Shown here piece by piece: positions 40,374-54,547 of a stretch of 64,000 nucleotides of DNA. The stretch is from the NCBI GenBank assembly GCA_958299035.1, contig CATQJL010000326.1:3920232-3984231 (forward strand), given 5' to 3'. Position 1 is the first letter of the stretch. Each line of letters begins with the position of its first letter. Under the pieces are notes generated by a model. That model saw nothing but the letters and a program-made list of their open reading frames with translations, had not been told where the DNA came from and ran no database searches. Made by a program: the position numbers and the translations under genes. Origin of the DNA: Cylicocyclus nassatus. Taxonomy: Eukaryota; Nematoda; Chromadorea; Rhabditida; Strongylidae.

Positions 40374-42664
40374 AAAGAATGATATTAACAAGGCAGAAAT
40401 AACGCAAAACAGCATAAAGCAAGATGCAGACTAAAGTAGATGATCATGAACATTCTAATATAAACTTTAGAGAACAAAGTCACATAGTAGAAGGTAGTAG
40501 GTAACTAAACAACAATGTTTTTACAATGGATGATAACAATCTAAAATTTAAGAGCACACATACTGTTGTTACGTAAGCAGATATACCCAAAACATGATAG
40601 TTCCTGATCTCTGCTGCTTCTAGAAGGTTAGCAGCAATTGCCACAGCCCGCTCAAAACGAATGCCGACGACGCGTTTCATCGGAGCAAACAGCGTGGAAA
40701 TAAGCTATATGAGATCAAAAAAAGTATAGAGAATCATTTCGCGTAATGCTATTTACGAGTCCGGTTTTGGTAAATATTTTGTCACGAGCAGGAGAAATAC
40801 TAGATAGATATGCCCGACTTGCAAAAAGGAAGTAATCAGTGAAAAGTCCAGAACCAAAAAGCTTTACAACAGATTTATGTGTGGATAGCATCACAAATGT
40901 GATAGCCACACTATGCACACGTGAATGCGGATCCGAATAACAGGTTCAAAGTTGCTTCGATGTATGAAAAATGGATTTTCTAATGCTCTCCTAGATATTT
41001 ACATACAAAGATCATATACGAAAGGTCTGACTTTTACAGATAGATCTGAATTTCGCATGCAAAGTGCGAAGCAAATAATAACAGCCTTATACAATCTAAC
41101 AGCCTCTTAGTTACTCCATAAACGAAAATGCAAACTGGATGGTAACACCTTGCATTTAACAGAAACTCCGACAAATGAAAATAAAATCAGTAAGATAGTT
41201 CAGAATCGCAAGTAGACCAGGAAACCGCTTTCCAGTAAAGCCGAAGGCAAAATCAAACTTGGAAGCATAAATGCAAAAATAGCGACCCACACACCAGCAA
41301 CACAATGCTACTCATTCTGTACTTCCAAATAGTGTTGAAAATAGACAAACAGAATGGAAGCATTGGTAACAGCAAACGTACCATGCAATTTACTTAACTA
41401 CGGCGATTTTCTTCTAGATGTCCCAAGACACACCGCTTAAAGTAGCTCCAATTCAGATATGCTGTATCACAGCGATCAGTGTTCGTCACAGGTGTTGTCA
41501 AACTTGAAACCACGGCAGTGTCTACCAATGAGAAAACAGGGTCACGATCAATGAACAGAAGAGCAGCAGTTCATGCCGTGTGCTTGGCTGGCGCAGATCA
41601 ACAGATGACTAAAGGCACGCTTGTGAAGAGTTAGTATAAAACTACAGAATGAGTCTGAGTCCACTGATGAAATGCTGCGGTCACTGACAAAACTGAACAC
41701 CAAGAAAGCAGAACTATTCTTATTGTGAGCTCAAGCTCACATTGGGTATAGATGGACAGTGATCTGACACATCAATATGAACATGACCTAAGAAGCTATA
41801 CCTGCATGATGTGTGCATGGTTGCACCGGGATGATGCACGCCTATGACGCGGTAGTTTACTTTCTATGATTTTTGTAGACAAAAACGACTGGAAGGATTC
41901 TTTAGGTTTGCTTTTCTAAAGGAGCGAATTGATCATCGGCCAAACCCGCACAATGTGGACCATGTAAATTCAAATGGCAGGGTTATTTGCTGGCTCAGCG
42001 TGGATAAAAAGGTATCAGAGTAGAATGTACCCATTTCCAAGACAGTGGCTTGAGGTGTTTGCACTTGCAAAAAAGTTTTCATTTAGCATTACGAGCCAGT
42101 AGCTGCATCTAGATGCTCAAAATCAATGCTGTCTGAGCTGATTCGATACTCGATGCGCTGTCAAACTAATAGCACGAAAGTATGAACTTGGGACAGTGTT
42201 TTATGAAGAAACTCCAGGCTGGGAGTAAGCAAAAATTGCAACTGCCAAAACCCCAACATAATTTCAGACATGTAGAAAGCAAATTTCACAATAGGCCTCA
42301 TGTCAAAAAAAAACCTCAATGAGATCTTGTAGTTTCAGTGGAATACAGTGGTCTCCTTGGTGTCGAGACAGTCGTTTCATCGGATACCGAAACGAACGGC
42401 TTCAAAAAAACATTCCATCTGGATTACGTAACTCAGCGACTTCCTGGCGGTTAGCCTCACTCTACGTCTCTGACCATCGCATGCTCCGCTATTCAAAAGG
42501 GGCAAACTGGGATTTGTATGATAGTCAACGTCAATTTATATGAAATATGGGCGGTTTGCTACTTCTCATTATAACCATTCAAGCTGAGAGAGTAACGATT
42601 GCAAATATGATTAAGTATAGATCAATTGGGAAACAACGTGCGCGCGGATCTTGGTCCTGGGCAG
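40374..42664. other. 2.3-kb divergent intergenic region
   Basis: It separates math-33 copy 2 (minus) from the PWWP-type gene (plus) and should hold both promoters and the missing first exon(s) of the latter. I see no certain exon. Small plus-strand frames at 42319-42543 and 42547-42849 were considered but have no support. Confidence 0.5.
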
Positions 42665-45600
42665 ATTGTCCGACTTCGATAATGCTGCATGCAAAATCCT
42701 GCACTCATTTTTTTCCACGCATGCGGTTGAGGAGGGGGTTTCAAGTTTGGAAGAACTTGTCAAAAAGTTCTGGGATCTGCAGTGTAGTGAGGTCGATTCT
42801 CAAAGCACTGTTTGTATGTGTGTACAAGGTAGACCGAGAGTATGTTTGAGTCTACAGTCTTTTGCGAACTCTCCATCGCCGTGAAAGGGAAGGGACTTGA
42901 TGTAAGTATGCAGCAAAGAACGTTGTTCTGACATCTTGATCCCTTACTTGAAACCTTCTCAGAAAAAGCGCGTGCGCAAAGCAGCGCGGATGTCGTTACC
43001 TCGTTGCTCAGTCGTCAGTTTTCATCGCAAAAACTTACTGTCATAAGTTTTAGATCTAACTTTTCGCTTCAGAATAGGGTGTTCGAGTTACCTATGCGAT
43101 CGAAATCGTTTTCGTCCAATTCGCCCGAGGGAAATACCGAGGGTGAGCACTTATTCTTGAGATTGCTTGAATGTCTTACCCGTATTGCGCTTTCAAATTA
43201 AAACTTGGAGGGCTTTCTTAAGGAATCGTGAAGGAGGCTCGGACGGGTGCAGAAACTGCGACTTCATTCAGTAAGATTTTGTGTTACTTCGCAACTTTTC
43301 CATACTTGTTTTTTCCCACTTACAGATAATCTGCTGTCTGAATATGTACAAAGCACCAGCGTTCAGCCGCAAGTCTGTGCCAGTAATGTTGGTGATGGAA
43401 GTATCCTTCTGAAAGCCACCATTAGCCCTTTTCCTCCGCTTACCAGTCTGGTAACCGAGGAGGACTGGTAACTTTGTCATTATGTCATAGTGGCTATTCA
43501 AATTGTTCTTGCGCAGGCTGAAGATTGTGCAGAAGGTGAAGAACATCATGCACATGCGTTCTCGTGCCGACGATTCTATGCCGCAGAACTCGTGAGTCTT
43601 TTGTGCGGCTAATAAGAGCATGTTTAAAGAGCAACATCATCTCATATTAAAACCTTTGCTGTATGTTTCAGAGTCACGGAAGGTAGTTCGAAGACTCCTC
43701 CTTCGGATAGTGGTACCAACAATCTTGTCGATCCCATTAAGGAGTCACCTCCAGCGTCACCAGAGAGGTGGTCATTTTCTCCAACCGATGCTTCATCTCC
43801 ATCGTCATCGAGATGTGAAGCGGTTGGTCGCTTCGTTGCATTGCTTTCAATATGCTCCTCTTGTTTGCAAACTGCGAATCTACAGCAGTAAACGAGCAAA
43901 ATTTTTCAGAAAAATGCAACGGGTCGACGCCCGCTGAAAGTACGCTTTCATCGTCTCGCTGATGATGAATATGAAGTAGTTGAAAATGCCACGGCCACAT
44001 GCTCCGAAACATCTGAAAGTACTAGTAGGCTCTCACAAAGGAGGATCTCCGAAGCGAATGAGTCGACGGACAGGAAGGTTCATAAAAAGACCAAGGTCCG
44101 TCATACATTTCTCACATCTCTTTCTACAACATTTTCTTAAGAAGACCAAGAAGCGTCGTGTATCGCATGAATCCAGCAACGTTGCTTACATGATTGGTTT
44201 GTATTTTGTTTGTCGCTGATACATTGAGTGAACGTCGAGAAGTTTCCAGATGAAAGCCATCTTGTTGAGAATCGAAACCCAAGTAGCGGCTCGTCGAGTT
44301 TTGTTAACGGGAATGGAAGTGAACTTGCTACTAATGGAGATGTGCATGTTGAAGATCTCAACTGCTCACTTTCAAAAACGGAGAAGGTTGAAAACAGTAT
44401 GAATGCTATGGCAACTTGGCCGAGTAGAAGTGTCGAAACATATGGTAGGGGTGACGGAAAAGTGGAGGCTTTTGTGACTCATCATATCTGGAAAAGTATG
44501 CTTTTCACTTGATTTGGGGTCTCTCATTGTTCTCCTCTCTTCTAGAAAAGCAAAGGCGCGGCGAACCCGTGGTGAAAACATCGTATGTGAGGCGCCAAGG
44601 CACTCCAGTATCTTGTGAGTATGGTCAATGATGTTTTTCCTACTTCTGTATGGTGTGAAAGTTTCAGGTACCGTATACTTGAGAAGCGCGTGTAAATCAT
44701 CCTGTCCGAGTGCGGTTAAGGTAAGCAACAGTTCTCGTTTTCACTTTTCCATCATTATATGCATATATTCTCTGTCTCTATCTCTATCTCTATCTCCTCT
44801 CTCATGCTTTGGAATGCCGTACGATTTACCAAATGCTCAATTATGTTATCTACTTTCAGCATAGTGCTGTTGTTCCTCGTCGTAATTTCGAGAGTAAGTC
44901 AATTTGTTATGTCAACTTCAGCGTTATCATGTTTCTGCTACCTCAGGGGATCGTGCTAGCTACTCTGCCCCTCCAGACTCCTCTATTCGCCTCTACGATC
45001 GTGTTCGAGCAACTAAAAGTGCTTCACCACAAAGAGTCCGCCAAAGCCGCTACTGGCCGGTGTATGACGATGATGACAAAATTCTACTTTCTCCTTTCAT
45101 GCATACCGTAAGTAGAATTTTCGAATCATGCATTCATTAGCTCCATTCACTGCTTCGTGCAGAGGTCGAAAGATCCAAGTGGGCCTTTGGTGAATGGACT
45201 ATGCATCGTCAAAAAAGAGGAAGAGAGTAGTGATGAGCCATACTTTCAAGCAATAATGCCTTCGGTGGTCGAGAATAGGGAGAAGTTGCAGCAAGCCCCA
45301 ATAAAGGCAGGCGATTTCTGTTCGTCCCAACATGTCTACCTTATCCAGTTGCTTTGTCTTCTTTTGTGGTTAGTAATGACTCGTTATCACGGTGAATGTT
45401 AGTTTGGCCATAGTCAAGCATGCTGTTTCAAATGAGCCTAAGCGCTTTCGGTTACGCAGATAAAGTAAATAAGGTTGCAAGCTGCAATATATATATATAT
45501 ATATCTTCTTGCTTTCAAGAAACGGTAGCGTTTGGTGCTTTTTGTATCGTCATAAAGCCGATATAGAAAGCACTGCGCTTCTGTCTCTTGCACTACGGTT

Positions 45601-48600
45601 GCTTTATGCATAAATCATACTCTTTCGCAAAGTGGAAACCAGTGTACAGAAGTTAGAGTGACTTAAAATTTTAAGTCTTGATTTCAGGTTATCAAGACCG
45701 AATGTGAGGATAGTGACTACAGCACATTTCACAACTCCGTTTCCTCCAACGATATTGGCAAAGGTGATCATGAGCAAACGGCAAGACTGGCACGTCGACG
45801 ATCGTCACAGAGCCGGGTATCTGACTGATAATAACTGTAGTGTGTATTCGAGTGGAGGTACCTCCATAGGCCTCGGGCAGAGCTCACGCGATTTCATCGC
45901 CTCGCGATTCTCCAAACAAGGCTACAGTTACGAAACCATTGCATGCCGATCATCTTGCATTTCTGTTGTGATACTTAGTCACGATTTATTGGGTTGGAAA
46001 AACAACCGAAATGCAAGATGATCAGCATGCAGTGAATTTGTAACTTTTGTCTTGTTGCAGAATCGCAAGGTGATGAAATCGCTTGAATTCTGCCCGAGGC
46101 CATATGCGTCTCATCCGCTGCCTTACACGTTGTTTCTAAAGTATAACAAACAAAATATAACAGGTATCGAATTTTGGGAAGAAAATGGGAAAGGTAGCGG
46201 AAGAGCATTTGCAGCAGAGTTAACGGTGGCTATAGCATCTTATTTATGATACACACCATGCACAGATTACGTTATTATTTTGTTTCCAGCCAAAAAAGGT
46301 GCGTCCACGTGCAGGAAGACGTACTGGTGAGCGCGTCGCTTCAGACGAAGAGGTCGGTTACAGATTGATCTTATCAAAATACAGCCATGGTCAGTTCTGA
46401 ATGTCTTAATCATATGCATGTAGATTCCTCCTGATGCTCGCACATCCGATTCAACGTCACCTTCTAATTTGCCTGTAAGTGCGGAGCCAAAGGTGTTATC
46501 TTCGCAGTACGCTCGTGAGCACCTTGAGAATCAAGATGAAACGGATGACTTGCCATTGTTTGATGATAACGTCGACATCCCCAGCGAGCATCTATCCGCT
46601 GATACCGATAACAGCTCTGCTAATGACGGCTTATGCATTGCTGAAGACGAACCACTTTTCAACAAGAACGAAGCTTCGTCTGTTGAACCGAAGGAGTGTG
46701 GTGATGCTCGAGTTTCCAAAGGAGGAAAGTGTGAAATAAAGATCAAATCTGAGCCCGTGGCGTATGAAGAGGATCAGTCACTTGCGGTCCAAGTTTATCG
46801 CGCGGATGATGCTGCAAGAGAAGCAGTGAACGAGAACGGAGATGAATCTTCACCAGCTGATGAACAAAGAGGGGTACCGAATCAGCCAGTGGACCCGAAC
46901 ACGAGTTACAGATATGCATTGCGTTATATAGCACTGGTTACTGAGGTGAATACGCACTGATTGTTTTAGGTATAAGATGTGGTCGAATGCTTACAAGACT
47001 TTTCGCATGGAGCCGTTCATGATATCTCCCGATGGCGCAAAGGTGCCTCATTTTGTTCACTATTCTAAGCGAGCTGTCAGGGATGTGCGATACCTGACCA
47101 GAGATGATAAGTGCTTTGTGAAGCTCGGTGTCAAGTACGAAGTTGCTGTTGCGAATCCGCCTAAGGTGAGTCAATTGTTCATCTCAAGCTCATTCATTTT
47201 CTGCAGAGAATTGTGTGCCTCGAGATTAGTTGCTTGACTCGGAACTGTACATAGAACTGAAACGCTTGTCAGTTCGCTTTCTTTTGTGTTAGCAGCTTTG
47301 ATTTCTTTAGCTTAGAATTTGCTGTGGAAATTACACTTGTACAAAATATTAGTTTGAAACAAGTTAGATTGTATTTTTGTGATTTGCATTTTAGATCGTT
47401 CATTGAAGACGAGTTAGTTTCTCATCTGTCACAGGATAATAATAGACCGCCGGACAGCGCTTTTCCAGGAACCTAATGAACGTAACTGGAAGGAAATTTT
47501 TGTGGGTGATGTGCTCTGGGTGCGCTGGAGGAAGAATGAGTATTGGCCTGCAACCGTTTATAGCATCTCAGACACTGCACCTGTGAAGGTTTGTTCCTTC
47601 CTTTGTCAAGCAATATTAATTTCGCATTGAAACGTTGACGAGTTACAAGCACTATCTGGCATCTCCTCTAATGGAAATATGGTAACTTTGAGTACCAACG
47701 ATTTGCATTGTTTTGCGTACAAGGGAGGCGCTACTCTAACCCAGAGTTACTTACAATTAGTGCTACAAGATGTTCATGAGGTCCATCCCATCATACTTGT
47801 CATATCTAAAGGTTACTGTGCTATGGATCAACGACAAGACTCAAAGTACGGTCGATTACACTCAAGTGGACTCCTTTGACATGGCTTTTCATTTTAGGTG
47901 AGAATGCCTCACTGTGATAATTTTTGTAGTTTCCTTGGATTAGCTGCTTGCATGTTTTTATATCTCAAATGAAGCCATATGAGCTTAATGAATGTTGAGC
48001 ATCATTGCCGGTCGAAAGAATTTCGGTTACAGATATGATGCTCGCCGCAGTGATCCAAAATACGTGAAAGCAGTAGCGAGAGCTCTTCGACTGATGGGCA
48101 AAATGGGTTTTTGGGAATGGTAATAGCAAAGTTTGGTGGATATGACCTCGACAAAATCATTCTTCAGTCACATCACTGCAAAAGTTTACGATGAAATCGT
48201 TAAAGAAGAGGGAGAGTCGTTCTGTCGTCACATTCTTCCCGAAGAGTTGAGAAAAATCAAGGAGAAGTCCAAAGTGCCAAAACTGGCGAAGGAAACGAAG
48301 AAAGAGGACTTGGTGAGCTCCAATGCTTGACTTGGGTGATAAGAAGTTTTGTCGGCGTCGAGCGATTGATTCTCGGTTTTCAAAATTGATGTTAATCTTC
48401 TTTTAGCTTTGTTGGAAGGTATCATACTTGCTTTATTATGTTTTGAATTTGTGGCTTTGCTAAGCGTAATTTATGTGATTTCTAACTAGTTTTGGAGCGT
48501 TTCTTCAAATATAGTAATATTTGGCATCGTTATCAATTTGGTCCTCGATGAGGATGTACCGAGTTTGGCCTGAGTCACGATGCAAGAGAAGAAAAAACAT

Positions 48601-51600
48601 TTCCTGTATCACTGTACCCCTGCTTTGCTGATATCATTACTTGCAGACGAAGTTGCAGAGAAGTGAGGAACTCCTGCAAGCTCTTCAGGCTGCTCATTTC
48701 ATCGACAACTACCATCGTTCACCTGTAGTCGGTAACGCTCTTCCGTTGACACAGCAGATGTGGGTTCTGTTCTTCCAATCCTAAACCCATGAAGAATTTG
48801 TGATTATGTTATTGCTTCATTCAGAGTTGACGATTATCAGGGAAGCAAGGAGTACGCTAAAGGAAACCTGGATCCCTTATTTGAACGCGGTACCAAGTTG
48901 TCTTTTGATGAAGACGTCAAGGTATTCAGCATTGATACGGAGGTCATGGGATCGAACGAGATCGTGAGTGAAAGCCACACGCAAGAAGTGCATTTAACCG
49001 GGCATGTAACAAACATGAATTAGTTTTTTTAGCATTTTTAGAAGCGACCCAAAGTGGCTCAAGCAGTTTTTGCCCTTTGTTTAATCAGAGATATTTTACC
49101 TGTTTCGACTTCACGGTTGATTCACCTTTTCCGGTTTGAAGCTATCGAATTCCGTACCTGTCTTTTCAAGACATTTCTCTCGTGCGACACGGAAGAGAAA
49201 TCGCGCCGTTATACTATGTTTGGCAGGATTGTCTTTGTAAGATTAAGGAAATTGCGGTATGAAAGAGTCCAGCAATCTTCTTGTATTTCTGCATCATCCA
49301 TGACTGTACAGGATCGAGGTAATTTACCAGTAGTTACATCTCTATTGTTCATCGAGATTCGGTATGCCTACCTAGTTCGGTAAGTGTGATACGTTGTAGT
49401 ATGATCTTTTTTTCTCCATTTGGGAATGGTAGTGCAAGTGTATCGGCTATGTTTCATTTTTGATTGATTTATGGCGGTTAACTCAAACGTTGGGAAGAAT
49501 AATTTCATTTTCATTAAATTTAAAGCGTGGGGCTGGTTGCGTACTCAGTAAGACGATCACCGTGCGGTAGATAGTACCACTGTTTTTTGATTGAACAATC
49601 GATTGGTTTGTGATCATTGGACTCGTGTCAGCCATTTCTTCGAATGATATCGTAGAAACTGTGGTGCTCTGGTCCTTCCAGCTTTTTTGACTACCATCCT
49701 TGCTTGGATTTTCGAAAATGAGTAGTTTGAAACTGTGCTGTTTGCGCTTTCGTTACAAACTTTCCATACAACTTTAGTGCGAGGATCTTGCTTAGTTCAC
49801 ATCTTGGTCCCTTTCCACTTCTCCCGCTCCACTTGCATTACAGTTTTCAAGGTGGCTCTGTCTTATGCTATGCAACAACGGCGATCAAAACATCCGCTTT
49901 GTATTATCGTTGGAGGACACATCCTTCCCCAGTTTGTAAACACTGTTTTTGGTCTTGTCTAAAGCTGTATATCTCTAAAATTTTCCTATGTCATGCGTCA
50001 TCAGTATCATGGAGGCAGAAGTCCTCTATTTTGGTTCAATTTTGATCGCAACTTGTTATCTTCTAGTATCGCACACTTCCACATCTACAAGGCGGCACTT
50101 TGAACATAAGGAATGTGTGTATACGCTGCGCATTTGTGTAACAGCACTCTATTGTTCTTTTCAAAGCTAGAGTGCCTGTGGTTTTTGCAATAATCACTGC
50201 GTGTTACTCTGGTCTATTGTTGATGTTTAGTGTATGCGTAAGCATGCAGATGTGGGGCAGTTTTGTGTTTTTGCGTACTGGATCACTTTTCAATTAGTCC
50301 ATCTGTGTAAGTGTTCGAGGAGGATTCTTGTGTTTATGAACTTGCTCCTTCTGCATGGTATTGCGAATGCCCTGGTTGGTAACTCTCGACGACGAGATTT
50401 TTGCTTTTTCTTTCGAGCTTAGCCACTCTGACGGCTGTTTTCTGACAAATGTTATGTTGTCAGAAGGCGAAAGCATAGACTGCAAAGAGCGGAACAGTAT
50501 AGTACCCATCTTTTCTGACAACACTTGCGCGGAAGAGGATTGATGCTCCTAACACCAGCAACACTTGCGCAAGGATTGGCCTCAGAGCGCACATTTGGAG
50601 TTCTCCTAGATTTATCAGACTTTGTGTATCGCGAAACTTCAGAGAGGAATATGAAGCCAAGATTCTTTGAAGAAACATGGCGTAAGCTTTCATCAGTGGG
50701 TTGAAAAGCGAAAGCTGTTGTTGCTCACCACGTAATGTATACCCCTCGCTACGTAATGTATACCGTATCCAGGTGTAAGTAAAGGATGGTTGGAGTCACG
50801 TATGTAGGTCTTCATTAGTTCAATAAATAACGGAACCTTAATTTTTTTGTCTATCACTGGTAATCTAGAGTAGCTTCTCTTCTTCAAAAAGAGTTTTTCT
50901 CTTTTCGGATGTATGGTAGCCAACTCATCTAAACCAATGCTACTGTTGGTCACTAAATAGTGATAATACTTTTGTAATCAACAACGCGAATTTCTTCTAT
51001 GCTCTTGAACCAAGCTTCGTGGGACGTAATAATCTTACGGAAATAAATGCGACGCAAAGTTGATTATTGTGACTGTAAATAATAAATATGTCCATTTTCT
51101 TGCCTGAGGCTTCATAATTGCTTCCAATCAGAATGCTATGATTTTTCTTTACTGTAGGTGCAGTGGGATGGTGATAACGGAGTGGCTGAACCCTATGAGG
51201 CGAGAGACGCTTTCGCGTGTAATGATGCTCAGACTGATGATGGCGAAGCCGCCATATCTAACGCAAATGATTTTGTTGGCGAGACAAAAGAAGAGGTACA
51301 GTTGAGCATGTTTTGCTTGCTAGTATCGCTTTCACACACTGTAGAAGCACAAGGCCTTTTTGCTCTCAATTTCACGAATTACACGTCTTTACAGACCGTG
51401 GATTGTATAGGATGCCTCAAAGAGAGTATTACAGTTTTAGGGGCTCGGATCGAGTGGCCGCCTCGCTTGATCTTTTTGCGCCGCGTTCGCGAGCTCTATC
51501 TGAGAGCTCTTTCTTCTTTTTTTTTTCCAGCTTTCAATCGTCGCTTAGCGAGGGAAATTACAAAGAGGATAGGTCCGCGAACGCGGCGCATGGCGCAAGC

Positions 51601-54547
51601 GGCTCCCAAGTCGCTAGAGCTGTGACACTCTTCTTGATACAGCCTGTAAGTAATCTGAAGTGTGCCCCAATCTCTTTGCTGCCTTGCGCAGTTCTCTTGC
51701 TACAGATTTATTTCGGCAACAGAGCATCATGATTTGAAAAAAACAGCCTTTCTGCCTGCGCTCAGCTTCGCGGACATGTCGAAGAAGCCTTCAATCGGAC
51801 TTGGCAGACAAACAAGTCCTTCTTTCTAATATAAACACCGTTTTTGAATTCCGAGAATTCTTTCAGATTTTTCGTAAGCTTCCAACCTCGGAATTTCTTG
51901 AAAAGCGCGGTATTTGCAGTCATGTTCGAAAAAGAAAAACTCCGAGGCTGATTTCACTTTTTGTGAGAAATTGAACGTGTCATGTTCGTTATAGGAAGCA
52001 GGATAGAGTCATATGTTATGCAATTTTTATTTCTAATTATCCTTTAAACTTGCGTAAATTTTTCGAAAATAAAATCAGCTTCCTAGCGCTAGAACAAACG
52101 CTTTCTGTGTGGGAGTGAATTTTTCATTGTATAATAGTTTTGGGTGTGTTTGACATATCTCTATCTACTGGAACGACCTAGCATTCATAGGCTTATTTCG
52201 CACTGAGATTTAAATATTATCTTGTAGACCATTATTGTGAAGTGGAAATCTCACAAGTCTCACCCTGTCCGCCATATTCGAATTTTCCTTCACAGGGCCG
52301 CGTCTACAAGTAGGAAAGGACTTCGGGGTATGGTCTGTATAAATAAAGCTGTTTGTCTGTATGTATGCATGTATGTATGTATGTCTGTCTGTGTGTGTAC
52401 GTATGTTCCGAATAGATATTTATATTTCTGAACCAATCCGGACCAAACCTGCCACACATACACTCGGGGGGAGGGGCGGGTGTCGTAGGTTACTTTTCAT
52501 CATATCAGCATCGATTTTATCGAGTTTCTGCAAAGCTTTACCTACAGAGTTGTAAGTGAGCATGATTACGAAAATATTGTTGACAGGGCCGGGCAGAGCC
52601 GGGTCTGCCAGTAGGTATTTGATAATATCTTTCGTGTAGTAAGTCTAACACAATTTTAAGTACTGAGTGATAATTAATCTGAATAAGGTAATATTCAATT
52701 GAAAAGAGAAGTCACAGGCAAATTACGAAAGTATCAGTCATCATTATTTTGCTTGTTCAGTGCCATTCCTTATTCCTTGGGTCACACAATGGGCCATACA
52801 TGCCTTTATCTGTGACCACGGATTTCTTGTAAGTATGTTTTGAAGTACTGTTTGGCTGATTTGTCTTTCTTTTTCTAAGGATTGGGCTGGAAAAACAACA
52901 CGAGGACTCGTCGTGGCTTGTTGCTTTATACGCAACTGCCATTTGCTTGTCCCAATGTTGCTTACTACCAGCTCCTGCCCTTGTCGCAAGTCAATCCCAC
53001 TTTTCCGAAATGTGTTGTGACACATTACTGCGAAATTTCATGTTTAAAGCTTGTTTGTAACTTTATGATGAAAACTCCCATTCCAAAGCTTTTAGAGTGC
53101 ATAAGTTTTTGTTCTCTGAATAGCAGAGTACAGCTCGAACGATTTGAACACAGCTCAGCCATATTCTTTTGGAAGAACGGGCTCGGATTTTTTTCCTTCC
53201 GAATTTTATGGTGAAAGCGACCCTGTTATGCAGTCAATGATGGTTCTTGTAGATTAGCCGTTTTCTGGTCCCAAGAGCAGAGTACCTCACCATCGTTACA
53301 TCAGAGAACTCATATGCACTCGCCCTCGACATTGATGAGATTGACAGAGCAGATGCTGCGGAAGCTAGTTCCATTTCATGAAGTTCGAGTCCCAAGAAGA
53401 CAAACCTCTGTTTCGCGATGAAAGTAATCAAAAAGAGAGGAGGAGATTTTGAGGATAATTTGATGTAACAAATTAGTCGTCTTGTGGAGAACTAACATAA
53501 AATCTTGGAAGCAAAAATTTCACATTTTTGGACTAATCTGGTTTCTGACTTTCTAGCCTTGGTAAAAAATGGCATCTTTATCTATCAAAGGCCAAATTTC
53601 GAAAATGTATGCGGTTTTTCTGGACGGAGGTCCGATTTTAGGAGTTTAAAATTGTCGATTCTGTGCAAAATTGATGTAGGAGACAGTAGGTATAGTAGGA
53701 GACAAACTTTGTTTGATTATTTGCAAGCTACAATGTAGAGCTTGATTTGTTGTATCTAGAAGTAAAGTTTCAGTTTGAATTATTGAAAGTTAGCCAGATT
53801 TTGCCAATATTGAGACTGTGAATAAACCTGATGTAAAGGTAGCGTCTATTGAATGCGTAGACATCGACGGTTTGCTCGTTATTTGTTAACACGTGCTGAA
53901 TTAGGTTATGTGGTACCGCCAAGTGTACCAAAAATTATCTGTTAAAAGAATTTAATCCGCATATGCTCTAGCCAGTCTCACTCTCTTTCTTCGAGCTACG
54001 TGCTGTTATCTTGCTTCCCTGCAGATGCCTTCCGCTTTTTTTGTGCGCAACAATTCGACTGCATTTGCAGCGGAGCGTTCTTTATGTGTGGCTAGTTCGT
54101 CAACCTTGCCTATAATCTCTGAAAGTGTTCATAGTTCAAAGAGGTGATAATGTTGAAGAGAAGTCGAGTTGAGTGTAAGAAGCAGCATGGAACTTGGAAT
54201 GCGGTATTCATGAGCGTATAGTGCCCTTTTCACATGAAAAGAGCTGCTGTTCGAGATCTGAAGATTGAGTGCAAGCGAGTGCCTCCGCTATGTCATCGAC
54301 CGCGGCTTACTGCATCGAAGAACAATATGTTTAAGCATTTGATCCTCTTTCACTGTTTAATAATGCACTCAGCAAATAGTTGTCGCGAGACTTGGATCGA
54401 AAATCGATACGCTTCTTTTAGTGTCCTCAGCCGTTTTCGGAGATAGATGCTCTTCGTCTGACGAATCCGGAGAAGTTGCCGCCGAAGAAAAGGCATGGAA
54501 TTCGCTCGGTCACGCCGAAGCCGATGCTGAAGAAGAAGCGCCTGTGA
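42665..54547 (+). CDS. large PWWP-domain-like nuclear protein, 5' end unresolved
   Basis: Exons I can support: 42665-42791, 42963-43013, 43073-43142, 43326-43467, 43517-43591, 43672-43822, 43910-44095, 44142-44196, 44229-44444, 44546-44614, 44668-44720, 44860-44893, 44947-45107, 45163-~45311, 45688-45816, 46290-46352, 46424-46904 (end uncertain), ~46970-47165, 47469-47588, 47812-47897, 48033-48119, 48168-48312, 48647-48759, 48825-48963, 51158-51295, perhaps 54025-54143, and a terminal exon 54431-54547. Most joins keep phase; 45311-45688, 46904-46970 and 51295-54431 do not close cleanly. The N-terminal half is Ser/acidic with basic patches (KKRVRKAARMS, PKKVRPRAGRRTG). The exons from 47469 to 48119 encode a PWWP/Tudor-like fold: VGDVLWVRWRKNEYWPATVY, VTVLWIND, then a helix with RALRLMG. 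The C-terminus is strongly basic (KLPPKKRHG...LKKKRL). PWWP modules read methylated histones; a chromatin role is inferred. It could be two genes split near 46960. I recognise no named ortholog. Confidence 0.65.
44771..44803. repeat. TATCTC microsatellite
   Basis: Imperfect tandem array of a CTCTAT/TATCTC unit in the intron 44721-44859 of the PWWP-type gene. It may serve as a polypyrimidine tract but is otherwise a simple repeat. Confidence 0.8.
45487..45504. repeat. AT dinucleotide microsatellite
   Basis: About nine AT units in an intron of the PWWP-type gene, between the exons near 45311 and 45688. Confidence 0.8.
45870..46100. mobile_element. 231-bp palindromic MITE, family member 2
   Basis: Second copy of the element at 36126-36357. 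Shared features are the ends GCCTCGGGCA / TGCCCGAGGC, the segment CTCACGCGATTTCATCGC near the left end, and the core AACCGAAATGCAAGATGATC in inverted pair. CATA flanks it on both sides and may be the target duplication. It lies in the intron 45817-46289 of the PWWP-type gene. Confidence 0.8.
52357..52400. repeat. GTAT/GTCT microsatellite
   Basis: Tandem tetranucleotide array (TGTATG, then TGTCTGTC and TGTGTG) in the 3' part of the PWWP-type gene, between exon 51158-51295 and the terminal exon. No function is evident. Confidence 0.85.

Noticed and set aside
52586..52620. A second copy of the GGGCCG...AGTAGG motif also seen near 52296
   Set aside because: The match is short and imperfect and I could not define element ends, so it is not called a repeat.
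54234..54446. 70-aa plus-strand frame near the 3' end of the PWWP-type gene
   Set aside because: Its first third could be an exon following 54143, but no donor keeps phase with the terminal exon at 54431, so it is left out of the model.
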